A stretch of 64,000 bases of DNA from Paludisphaera borealis (GTDB lineage: Bacteria; Planctomycetota; Planctomycetia; Isosphaerales; Isosphaeraceae): assembly GCF_001956985.1 (NCBI RefSeq), contig NZ_CP019082.1:1798001-1862000 (forward strand), in the 5' to 3' direction. The position numbers and the translations under genes are program-made. Positions within the stretch are counted from its first letter, which is position 1. Every line of letters starts with the position of its first letter. Shown in pieces: positions 32,394 to 39,795 of the stretch. A model generated the notes under the pieces. The model was given only the letters and a program-made list of their open reading frames with translations, was not told the DNA's origin and did not search any database.

Positions 32394-32954
32394 ATGGCGA
32401 TTCGATCGAACCACTACGAAGCGGCCTTCGAGGCCTACATCCGCTCGCTGCGGGTGCCGTGCGTGGCCATCGATGAAGCCAAACGGGCGATTTTCGGCGA
32501 CGAAGGGGTGAAGAACCCCGACTTTTTGCTGTATCCTCGATTCGCCGACAACCTCGTGGTCGAAGTGAAAGGCAAACGGAGCAAGAACCGCCGTGGGCGG
32601 CGCGACTGGGAAAACTGGGTGACGACCGACGATCTCGACGGCCTGGTTCGCTGGCAGACGATGTTCGGACCGGGCTTCCGATCGATCCTGTCGTTCGTCT
32701 ACGCCGAGCCTCCCCAGATTTTTCCGCTGCCGCGCGACAACGGGGCGTTCGCGTTCCGGGGGCTCGAATACCGATTCTGGGCCGTCGGTCTCGACGACTA
32801 CCTGGCGCACCTGCGGTCGCGCGGGCCGGCCTGGAAAGCCGTCGCGATGGCCCGCCGGGCCTTCCGCCGCCGCGTGAGGCCGCTGCTCGAATGGCTCCCC
32901 ATGCTCTCCGAAACACCGAAACGCCCCCAACCCGTCAAGGAACGCGAACGATGA
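32394..32954 (+). CDS. HYExAFE family protein with PD-(D/E)XK-like motif
   Basis: 186 aa. The N-terminal sequence NHYEAAFEAYIRSL contains the HYExAFE signature (His7-Tyr8-Glu9-Ala10-Ala11-Phe12-Glu13) that defines this planctomycete family. Residues 42-59 read PDFLLYPRFADNLVVEVK: Pro-Asp followed 14 residues later by Glu-x-Lys, the pattern of PD-(D/E)XK nucleases. The Arg/Lys patch KRSKNRRGRR follows. A nuclease fold is therefore suggested, but activity is not known. The start at 32394 has AAGG upstream; the frame is open to 32322 without conserved sequence. The stop overlaps the ATG of the next gene (ATGA). Confidence 0.83.
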   Translation: MAIRSNHYEAAFEAYIRSLRVPCVAIDEAKRAIFGDEGVKNPDFLLYPRFADNLVVEVKGKRSKNRRGRRDWENWVTTDDLDGLVRWQTMFGPGFRSILSFVYAEPPQIFPLPRDNGAFAFRGLEYRFWAVGLDDYLAHLRSRGPAWKAVAMARRAFRRRVRPLLEWLPMLSETPKRPQPVKERER

Positions 32955-33160
32955 AGTTTGACACGCGCCGCTGGTTTTCCCGGATCGGGGCGAGTTTGCT
33001 CGCCCTCGGCCTGGTCGTCGCCCCCTGCCCGTCGGTCCACGCCCAGGAAGAGCCCGGGGGGGACGCCGAGTCGAAGGGCCGGCCGCTCGACGGCTATTTC
33101 GGCGCCGGCATCCTGGCGTTCGGCGCCCTCTACCTGATCGGCAAGAGCGCCCGCCGCTGA
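32951..33160 (+). CDS. Small secreted or membrane protein of unknown function
   Basis: 69 aa, not recognised. An N-terminal signal-like segment (RIGASLLALGLVVAPCPSVHA) is followed by a short acidic/polar stretch (QEEPGGDAESKG), then a hydrophobic C-terminal segment (GYFGAGILAFGALYLIG) ending SARR. So it may be inserted by two hydrophobic helices or be processed and anchored. It is translationally coupled to the HYExAFE gene by an ATGA overlap and lies 35 bp before the aminotransferase gene. Codon use matches its neighbours, which supports it being real. Confidence 0.68.
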   Translation: MKFDTRRWFSRIGASLLALGLVVAPCPSVHAQEEPGGDAESKGRPLDGYFGAGILAFGALYLIGKSARR

Positions 33161-33195
33161 GCCGACCCGCTTTCGACGCAGCCCGAGGAACGCTC

Positions 33196-34374
33196 ATGGA
33201 GACGTACTGGGAGACGCTCCGAGACGCCGAGTTCCCCGTGGCGCGGAACTGGGCCTATCTCGACCACGCCGCGGTGGCTCCCCTGCCCCGTCGATCGGCC
33301 ATGGCGATCCGCGCCTGGGCCGACGACCAGGCCGAGCACGGCGCGGTCGACTGGCCGTCGTGGGAGCGCAAGGTCGAGGCCCTGCGCGACGGCCTGGCGG
33401 CCTGGATCGGAGCGGATCGTGACGAGGTCGCGTTCGTCTCCAGCACGACCCACGGGATCGGACTGGTGGCCGAGGGCTTCCCCTGGAACGAGGGGGACCA
33501 CATCGTCGTCCCGGCCGAGGAGTACCCATCGAACATTTACCCGTGGATGAACCTCGCCAGCCGAGGCGTCGCCGTCCGGCTGGTTCCGACCCGCGACGAC
33601 CGCGTCTGGATCGAGGATCTTCGGGACGCGATGGACGCCAGAACCCGGATGCTGGCCGTCAGCCACGTCGAGTTCGCCAGCGGGTTCCGCAACGACCTGG
33701 ACGCGCTCGGCGAGCTGTGCCGGTCGCGCGGGGTCGCCTTCTTCGTCGACGCCATCCAGGGGCTCGGTCCGTTCGAGATCGACCTCGCCCGGACGCCGAT
33801 CGACTTCCTGGCCGCCGACGGCCACAAGTGGCTGCTCGGTCCCGAGGGGGCCGGTTTCCTGTACGTCCGCCGCGACTGGATCGAGCGGCTTCGGCCGCTG
33901 GGCGTGGGCTGGCACAGCGTGGTCGGCTCGTTCAACTCGCCCGAGGTCGCGTTCCGGCTCAAGCCGAACGCCCAGCGCTGGGAGGGGGGCTCGTTCGTCA
34001 TGCCGGGCCTTCAGGGGCTGGCCGCCAGCATGAGCTTGCTCGGCGAGATCGGTTCGCGCGCGGTCTCGGAGCGGATTCTCGACCGGGCGGAAGCCGTCCG
34101 CGAAGCCGCGGCCTCGGCTGGCTGGAGTGTCCTCGGCTCGAAGCGGCCCCCCGACCGTTCGGCCATCGTGGCCGTCGCCGCGGACGGGGTCGACCCCCAG
34201 GCGGCCGTCCGCTCGCTCAGGGGCGAGGGCGTGGTCGCCGCCTGCCGCCGCGGCCGGCTGCGAATCAGTCCACATGTCTATACGAACGACGACGACGTCC
34301 GGCGGCTGCGCGAAGCGCTCGCCGCTTGCCGGCGCCGCGGCGAGACTCGGGCGGACGGACCCGAATACCCGTGA
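33196..34374 (+). CDS. PLP-dependent class V aminotransferase (SufS/NifS-like fold)
   Basis: 392 aa. Class V fold with VAFVSSTTHGIGLVAEGFPW, VVPAEEYPSNIYPWMNLA, VSHVEFASGFRNDLDALGEL, FVDAIQGLGPFEIDLA (PLP-binding Asp), and the Schiff-base Lys in AADGHKWLLGPEGAGFLYV. The enzyme could be a cysteine desulfurase-type or kynureninase/isopenicillin-epimerase-like enzyme. No dedicated Cys loop was seen that would settle desulfurase function. It follows the small membrane protein gene and precedes coaD by 10 bp, so an operon is likely. Confidence 0.88.
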   Translation: METYWETLRDAEFPVARNWAYLDHAAVAPLPRRSAMAIRAWADDQAEHGAVDWPSWERKVEALRDGLAAWIGADRDEVAFVSSTTHGIGLVAEGFPWNEGDHIVVPAEEYPSNIYPWMNLASRGVAVRLVPTRDDRVWIEDLRDAMDARTRMLAVSHVEFASGFRNDLDALGELCRSRGVAFFVDAIQGLGPFEIDLARTPIDFLAADGHKWLLGPEGAGFLYVRRDWIERLRPLGVGWHSVVGSFNSPEVAFRLKPNAQRWEGGSFVMPGLQGLAASMSLLGEIGSRAVSERILDRAEAVREAAASAGWSVLGSKRPPDRSAIVAVAADGVDPQAAVRSLRGEGVVAACRRGRLRISPHVYTNDDDVRRLREALAACRRRGETRADGPEYP

Positions 34375-34384
34375 AAGGATCTTC

Positions 34385-34966
34385 ATGCCTCTTCCCGCGC
34401 ACAGCGCCGACCCGTTCCGCACGGCGGTCTTCACCGGCACCTTCGACCCGATCACGCTCGGCCATCTCGACGTGATCCGTCGGGGGCGGCTGCTGTTCGA
34501 GCACCTGGTCGTCGGCATCGGGATTCATCCCAGCAAGACGTCGCTGTTCTCGGTCGAGGAGCGGATCGAACTGGCCCGGCGGGTCGTCGAGCCGTTCCCC
34601 AACGTGTCGGTCGAATCGTTCGAGGAGCTGACGGTCCAGTACGTGCGGCGGATCGGCGCCCGGGTGATCCTCCGCGGCCTGCGGACGCTGACCGACATGG
34701 AGTACGAGTTCGGCATGACCCTCACCAACCAGCGGCTCGATCCGGAGATCGAGACCGTCTTCCTCATGGCCGACGGTCAGTATTCGTACGTCTCCAGCTC
34801 GCTGATCCGCCAGGTCGCGCGGTTCGGGGGCCCCGAGACCCTCAAGCCGTTCGTCCCCGAGATCCTCATCGAGCCGATCCTGGCGAAGCTCAGCATCAGC
34901 CAGACGTCGGACCCGTTCGTCGACTACGACAAGCGAACCGCCGAGGTCAAGGTCCCCAAGCCCTGA
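34385..34966 (+). CDS. coaD: Pantetheine-phosphate adenylyltransferase
   Basis: 193 aa. Adenylates 4'-phosphopantetheine to dephospho-CoA, the penultimate step of CoA synthesis. The nucleotidyltransferase (T/H)xGH motif is seen in AVFTGTFDPITLGHLDVIRR, followed by the ATP/pantetheine region GARVILRGLRTLTDMEYEF and the C-terminal YSYVSSSLIRQVARFGG motif. It is longer than E. coli CoaD (159) by a short leader (MPLPAHSADPF) and a C-terminal tail. The ATG is preceded by AAAGGA with good spacing; the frame is open above it but belongs to the aminotransferase region. Confidence 0.95.
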   Translation: MPLPAHSADPFRTAVFTGTFDPITLGHLDVIRRGRLLFEHLVVGIGIHPSKTSLFSVEERIELARRVVEPFPNVSVESFEELTVQYVRRIGARVILRGLRTLTDMEYEFGMTLTNQRLDPEIETVFLMADGQYSYVSSSLIRQVARFGGPETLKPFVPEILIEPILAKLSISQTSDPFVDYDKRTAEVKVPKP

Positions 34967-34996
34967 GGACCGGCCGCCGCTTGATTCCGGTTCCGG

Positions 34997-35713
34997 TCAG
35001 TTCCAGTTGCGTGGGACGAACAGGTCGCGTGACCACTGGCGGACGCCCAGCCCTTGCGACCGCACTGCGTCGTGCAGGCTTTTCATGGCCTTCCACGAGC
35101 GGTCGAAGCTTGAGTAGGTCAGCCAGCCTTCGAAGCCGTCGCTTTCCTCGCGACACCGCGAGCTGACCGCCCGGGTCGACATCACGAGGTGGTCGAAGAT
35201 CTCGCTCACCGAAGCCAGGATCGCGGAGTCGTCCTTGGTCGCAACCTGGCTCGACTCGCCGCCCCGGTCGGGCCAGGAGATGTTCAGGCTGCAACTCAGG
35301 AACCGCTCCTCCTCCGAGGTCTTCTGGTTGAGCCAGAGGTACGCGGCCTGGTCCCAGAGGTAGCGGACGCAGAGGTGCTCGACGGCGATCAACCGCCGGG
35401 GAGCGACGTCCTTGTCGATGATCCCGCCGTAGACCGATTCCCCCCCCGCGTCCTTCCGCGGTTGCGTGGACGTCGGGCGCTCGTGGGCGGCGGGGGCGGG
35501 CGCCTCCGGGGCGCGGGTCGCGCGCATGACGCGGGCGGTGCTGAGCAGCTCGTACGCCTGGGCGAGGACCCGGAAGGCCCAGTCCTCGCCGCCGACGTCG
35601 GGGTGGAATTTCTTGCTCTTGCTTCGGTAGGCGTCGCGGATCTGTTCGAGCGAGGCGTCGCCCGAGACCCCGAGGACCGCGTACGGATCGATGTCGAAGC
35701 TGAAGGATGACAA
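34997..35713 (-). CDS. J-domain protein with unrecognised C-terminal domain
   Basis: 238 aa. A J-domain occupies residues about 9-65: DPYAVLGVSGDASLEQIRDA, HPD at 37-39 (KKFHPDVGGEDWAFRVLAQA), so it can stimulate an Hsp70. After a Pro-rich linker, about 140 residues (GGIIDKDVAPRRLIAVEHLC ... ILASVSEIFDHLVMSTRAVS ... GQSR-type end RDLFVPRNWN) match no family known to me. There is no G/F region, zinc finger or standard C-terminal peptide-binding domain, so it is a type III J-protein. The start is a TTG at 35713. It lies 80 bp downstream of mcsB in the same orientation, suggesting a joint role in protein quality control. Confidence 0.82.
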   Translation of the reverse strand: MSSFSFDIDPYAVLGVSGDASLEQIRDAYRSKSKKFHPDVGGEDWAFRVLAQAYELLSTARVMRATRAPEAPAPAAHERPTSTQPRKDAGGESVYGGIIDKDVAPRRLIAVEHLCVRYLWDQAAYLWLNQKTSEEERFLSCSLNISWPDRGGESSQVATKDDSAILASVSEIFDHLVMSTRAVSSRCREESDGFEGWLTYSSFDRSWKAMKSLHDAVRSQGLGVRQWSRDLFVPRNWN

Positions 35714-35793
35714 GTCGACGACCCCGTCGGGAGGATTGGGAAAGCGTGACGACGCACGAACGAACGATCAGCCGCGGGAGTTCGAGGTCCGGA

Positions 35794-36858
35794 CTATCCC
35801 TCCTCGACGGGGCGGCCGTTGCCGAGGCGGCTGCGAAGGTACGAGGCCCGCGCGACGTTGCGCTCCTCGACCCCCAGCTCCGACCCGCGCAGCTTCTGGA
35901 GGAACGCGGGCTGGGTCTGGATGAACAGCTCGTTGACGGTGGCGATCGAGAGGTCGTCGATCAGGCCCAGGTTGATCCCCATGCGGACGCTTGAGAGCAG
36001 CAGCATGGTCTCCTCGCTGGAGATCGTCTGGGCCGTTTTGAGCACGCCGTAGGCCCGGCTCACCTGGTCGTGGAGGTGCTGGCGGCGCCCCGTGACCAGC
36101 TCCTGGCGGGCCGACCGCTCGTACTGGAGCACCTGGGGGACCACGTCGGTGAGGATCTTGATCAGCTCCTCCTCGCTCTTGCCCAGGGTCTGCTGGTTGG
36201 AGATCTGGTAGAAGTCGCCGAACGCCTGGCTCCCCTCGCCGTAGAAACCTCGAACGGCCAGGTTGATCTTCTGGAGGGCGCGGAAGACCTTGTCGATCTG
36301 CTTGTTGGCCACCAGCCCCGGAAGGTGGACCATCACGCCGACGCGGATGCCGGTGCCGACGTTCGTCGGGCAGGCGGTCAGGTAGCCCAGCGACGAGCTG
36401 TAGGCATAGGCGATGTCGTCCTCAAGCTGGTCGTCCAGCGCGGTGATCTCGTCCCAGACCTGGGGCAGGCGGAAGCCCGAGAGCATGTACTGGATGCGGA
36501 GGTGGTCCTCCTCGTTGACCATGATGGCGATGTTCTCCTTGGGAGTCACCGCCACCCCGCGCGGGCCTTCGCCGCTGGAAAGCTCGCGTGAGATGAGCTG
36601 CCGCTCGACTAGGAACTGGCGGTCGAGGTTCGACATGCCGTTGACGTCGAAGTAGCCGGCCTCAATCTTGGCGCCTTCCAGGGCCGACTTGAAGTGGGCC
36701 TCGATCTCGGCCTTCTCGCTGCGGCTGGCGCGGTTGGTGAACGGGAAGTCGGCCAGGTTGCGGGCCAGGCGAATGCGTGAGCACATCACGATATCGCTTT
36801 CGGGTCCCGCGCCTCGCAGCCACTCGCCGGAAGTTCTCGTCAGGTCGTCCAGAGTCAT
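35794..36858 (-). CDS. mcsB: Protein arginine kinase McsB
   Basis: 354 aa, the usual length for McsB. ATP:guanido phosphotransferase fold acting on protein arginine. Motifs: DIVMCSRIRLARNLADFPFT (residues 22-41, ATP-contacting Ser/Arg), ERQLISRELSSGEGPRGVAV, IMVNEEDHLRIQ (catalytic Glu116/117 region), YLTACPTNVGTGIRVGVMVH, and the phosphoarginine-binding-like RNVARA (333-338). In Firmicutes McsB phosphorylates arginines to mark proteins for ClpCP. The longer open frame upstream (to 37368) reads through mcsA in another frame, so the ATG at 36858, overlapping the mcsA stop, is the start. Partner genes are the two McsA-like proteins upstream. Confidence 0.95.
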   Translation of the reverse strand: MTLDDLTRTSGEWLRGAGPESDIVMCSRIRLARNLADFPFTNRASRSEKAEIEAHFKSALEGAKIEAGYFDVNGMSNLDRQFLVERQLISRELSSGEGPRGVAVTPKENIAIMVNEEDHLRIQYMLSGFRLPQVWDEITALDDQLEDDIAYAYSSSLGYLTACPTNVGTGIRVGVMVHLPGLVANKQIDKVFRALQKINLAVRGFYGEGSQAFGDFYQISNQQTLGKSEEELIKILTDVVPQVLQYERSARQELVTGRRQHLHDQVSRAYGVLKTAQTISSEETMLLLSSVRMGINLGLIDDLSIATVNELFIQTQPAFLQKLRGSELGVEERNVARASYLRSRLGNGRPVEEG

Positions 36859-37340
36859 GCGTGTGTATCCTTGAGGCGAATCTGATCTCGGAGCCTGGCG
36901 GCCGCTTCGTAATCCTCGCGGGCGACGGCCTCGCGCAGTTGCGAACGGAGGCGGAGGCGGTGGACGGCGGCGGGGCGGAGCCGGGCGGTTTTGCCGACGT
37001 GCCGGGTCGCGCCGTGGAACCGCTGGAGCGACGGCAGCAGCCCCTTGCTGAAGACGCGGTAGTCTTGCGGGCAGCCGAGGCGGCCGTCGGTCCGGTAGTC
37101 CATGTACCGCGTCCCGCAGTCGGGGCAGGCGAGCTCGGCCAACTCGCCCACCAGCTCGCCGACGTTCTGGACGATGAGACTCTGGACGACCGATTCGAGG
37201 CCCAGGTCCGGGGCCGACTCGGGCAACACCAGCCCCGCCTTCCGCGCGCAGCCGGCGCAGAGGTGAAGCTCTTGCCGCTTGCCGCCGACACGTTCCGTGA
37301 GATGGACCGACGCCTCGTTTTGGCACCGTTGACAAATCAT
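36855..37340 (-). CDS. mcsA: McsA-like zinc-binding activator (copy adjacent to mcsB)
   Basis: 161 aa. Zinc-finger protein of the McsA type: MICQRCQNEASVH (Cys3, Cys6), LHLCAGCARKAGL, ACPDCGTRYMDYRTDGRLGC and a C-terminal UVR motif (RLRSQLREAVAREDYEAAAR) that in UvrB/UvrC binds a partner. McsA normally activates the McsB kinase. It overlaps mcsB by 4 bp (ATGA on the - strand), so they are translationally coupled. A second, similar gene lies 61 bp upstream. Confidence 0.9.
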   Translation of the reverse strand: MICQRCQNEASVHLTERVGGKRQELHLCAGCARKAGLVLPESAPDLGLESVVQSLIVQNVGELVGELAELACPDCGTRYMDYRTDGRLGCPQDYRVFSKGLLPSLQRFHGATRHVGKTARLRPAAVHRLRLRSQLREAVAREDYEAAARLRDQIRLKDTHA

Positions 37341-37401
37341 GAGCGGGCCACCCCTGGGCCCGATTCAAGCATTCCTCGCCAGGGCCGACGGCCCGCGGCG
37401 A

Positions 37402-37911
37402 TCAACCCTGATCCTGTTCGATGTCTTTGATCTTGTCGCGAAGCTTCGCCGCCGCCTCGTAGTCCTCGGCCGCCACGGCCCGTTTGAGCTCGTTGCGAAG
37501 CTGGATCAAGGTGGTCTGCTGCTGCGTGTTGCGCGGGGCCCGCTTGGGAACCTTCCCCGAGTGTCGGGTCTCGCCGTGGATGCTTTCCAGCAACGGCATC
37601 AACTCGTCGCGGAAAACCTCGTAGTCGTACGGGCATCCCAGCCGCCCCGAGTTCCGGAACTCGAGAAACGTGATCTGGCAGACCGGACAAACCTGCTTGT
37701 CGGCCGGCGACGGCTCCCTCATCGATCCCGGCGGGCTGACGACCAGCTTCTTGGCCAGCTCGCTGATCGGCGGCGCATCGAGCGACTCCTCGGGAGGAGC
37801 CAGGTGCTGTCGGGCGTGCTCGTCACAAAAATGATACTCGTGATGCTTCCCTTTCTCGATGATGTCGGTGATGTGGAAGGTCGCAGGCTTCGCACACTTT
37901 TGGCATTTCAT
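37402..37911 (-). CDS. McsA-like zinc-binding protein (second copy, first in the operon)
   Basis: 169 aa with the same architecture as the adjacent McsA: MKCQKCAKPATFH, FHFCDEHARQ-like zinc ligands (YHFCDEHAR), VCPVCQITFLEFRNSGRLGC, and a UVR motif near the C-terminus (QLRNELKRAVAAEDYEAAAK). The two are clearly paralogues but have diverged; the second finger pair uses Cys/His in place of Cys/Cys. A good GGAGAGA lies before the ATG at 37911, and a near-consensus promoter lies about 125 bp upstream. It is the first gene of the mcsA-like/mcsA/mcsB/J-protein unit. Confidence 0.9.
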   Translation of the reverse strand: MKCQKCAKPATFHITDIIEKGKHHEYHFCDEHARQHLAPPEESLDAPPISELAKKLVVSPPGSMREPSPADKQVCPVCQITFLEFRNSGRLGCPYDYEVFRDELMPLLESIHGETRHSGKVPKRAPRNTQQQTTLIQLRNELKRAVAAEDYEAAAKLRDKIKDIEQDQG

Positions 37912-38248
37912 GTCGTCTCTCCGCCAGCCCGGGAAGAGCTGGCGACAAACCCTGTTCCGCGGGACCTCGACCTGAGAGAACCCGACGACGCGCGAACGCC
38001 GATCACGAGATCGTTCTGCATCATATCGTATTTTTCATTCTAATTTCCCCCTCAAGGGTGTCAAGAAACCCAACTTTGCCCCAGCCGCCCGAGCGCCCGA
38101 ACTTTCCGGCCGCGAAAGGTCTCCAACCTGCGTGGACCGCGCCGGCGCGTCGTCCGCCCGCGAGCCAGCCTTGCCGCGTTTGCGACGGGCTGCTAACGTA
38201 CAACCACCCACTACCGCCCCGGGACCTCGCTATCGTGATCCAACTCCC
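37912..38248. other. Divergent intergenic region, about 337 bp
   Basis: Non-coding between the mcsA-like gene (-) and trpE (+). It holds the candidate - strand promoter listed next. No trp attenuator (Trp-rich leader peptide plus terminator) was recognised upstream of trpE. Confidence 0.5.
38037..38064 (-). promoter_or_regulatory. Near-consensus sigma-70 promoter of the mcsA/mcsB operon
   Basis: Read on the - strand: TTGACA (38064-38059), a 16-nt spacer, then TAGAAT (38042-38037), matching the -35 at 6 of 6 and the -10 at 5 of 6. The region is locally AT-rich. It predicts a leader of about 118 nt ahead of the ATG at 37911. Confidence 0.6.
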
Positions 38249-39748
38249 ATGAGCAGCCATCGTCCATCGTTCGAGGAATTCGCCGATCGCGCCCCGTCGG
38301 CGGCCTGCGTCCCAGTCTACCGACAGCTCAACGGCGACAGCCTGACCCCCGTCTCGGCCTTCGAGCGGATCGAGCGGTCGGCCCCGTCGTTCCTGTTCGA
38401 GAGCGTCGTCGGCGGCGAAAAGGTCGGCCGATACAGCTTTCTGGGAACCGAGCCGTTCCTCCGGTTCGAGGCCCGCGGCCGCGAAGTGCGGGTCACCGAC
38501 CCCCGATCGCCGGGGATCGAATGCCGGTATCAGTGCGACGACCCGATCGCCGAACTCGAACACCTCGTCGAAAGCCACCGCGCGGCCCATGTTCCGGGGC
38601 TCCCTCGATTCACCGGCGGCGCTGTCGGCTACGCGGCCTACGACGCGGTTCGCTACACCGAGAACCTGCCCAACGTCCCCAACGACGACCGTGGCCTGCC
38701 CGACCTGTCGTTCGCCTTTTTCGACCGCATGGTCCTGTTCGACCATATCCGCAAGACCATCCTCGTCGTCGTCCAGGCCCACGTCGAACCCGGCGGCGAC
38801 CTCAAGAAAGCCTACGACTTGGCCTGCTCCCGCGTCGACGAACTGGTCGAACGCCTCGACGCTCCCAGCGCCAATTACCCGCTCCGCGACATCGACACCG
38901 ACGGCCCCGTCACCCTCAAGCCCCGCTCGACCTTCACCCGCGAGGCGTACGAGCAGGTGGTCCGACATTGCCAGGAATACATCAAGGCCGGCGACATCTT
39001 TCAGGTCGTCCCCAGCCAGCGGTTCGAGGTCCAGACCACCGCCCGCCCGTTCAACATCTACCGGGTTTTGCGGGTCGTGAATCCCAGCCCGTTCCTCTTC
39101 TACCTGACCTTCGACGACTTCCAGTTGATCGGCAGCTCGCCCGAGATTCTCGTCCGGGTCGAGGAGGGGATCGTCACGATCCGTCCCCTCGCCGGCACTC
39201 GTCGCCGGGGCAAGACCGAGGCCGAAGACCAGGCCCTGGCCGCCGAGCTGGTAGCCGATCCCAAGGAACGCGCCGAGCACATCATGCTCGTCGACCTCGG
39301 CCGCAACGACGTCGGCCAGGTCGCCGAATACGATTCCGTCACCCTGTCGGACGTCATGAAGGTCGAGCGGTACTCCCACGTGATGCACATCACCTCCAAC
39401 GTCACCGGCAAGCTCCAGGCGGGCAAGACGGCCTTCGACGCCCTCCGCGCGGGCCTTCCGGCCGGAACCGTCTCGGGCGCCCCCAAGGTCCGGGCGATGG
39501 AGATCATCGACGAGGTCGAGCCCACCAAGCGGGGGCCTTACGCCGGTGCTGTCGGTTACATCGATTTCACCGGTAATATGGACACCTGCATCGCCCTCCG
39601 GACACTCGTGATCCGAAACGGCACAGCGTACGTCCAGGCCGGCGGCGGCGTCGTCTACGACAGCAATCCCAGCGACGAGTACGACGAGACCGTCAACAAG
39701 GCCAGCGGGCTCCTCAAGGCCATCGAGATCGCCGAAACCCAGCTCTGA
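38249..39748 (+). CDS. trpE: Anthranilate synthase component I
   Basis: 499 aa. Makes anthranilate from chorismate with ammonia from TrpG. The N-terminal regulatory part includes [20 protein letters not shown], close to the LLES tryptophan-feedback motif. The C-terminal chorismate-binding domain has [67 protein letters not shown] and [19 protein letters not shown]. The ATG at 38249 was chosen; the frame is open to 38132. No trpG or other trp gene adjoins; an IS element begins within about 50 bp after the stop, which may have separated it from downstream trp genes. Confidence 0.94.
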   Translation: MSSHRPSFEEFADRAPSAACVPVYRQLNGDSLTPVSAFERIERSAPSFLFESVVGGEKVGRYSFLGTEPFLRFEARGREVRVTDPRSPGIECRYQCDDPIAELEHLVESHRAAHVPGLPRFTGGAVGYAAYDAVRYTENLPNVPNDDRGLPDLSFAFFDRMVLFDHIRKTILVVVQAHVEPGGDLKKAYDLACSRVDELVERLDAPSANYPLRDIDTDGPVTLKPRSTFTREAYEQVVRHCQEYIKAGDIFQVVPSQRFEVQTTARPFNIYRVLRVVNPSPFLFYLTFDDFQLIGSSPEILVRVEEGIVTIRPLAGTRRRGKTEAEDQALAAELVADPKERAEHIMLVDLGRNDVGQVAEYDSVTLSDVMKVERYSHVMHITSNVTGKLQAGKTAFDALRAGLPAGTVSGAPKVRAMEIIDEVEPTKRGPYAGAVGYIDFTGNMDTCIALRTLVIRNGTAYVQAGGGVVYDSNPSDEYDETVNKASGLLKAIEIAETQL

Positions 39749-39795
39749 GCCCCCTCGCTCGATTGGCTTCTTCTGAAAATCTTCCGGGCCATGTG

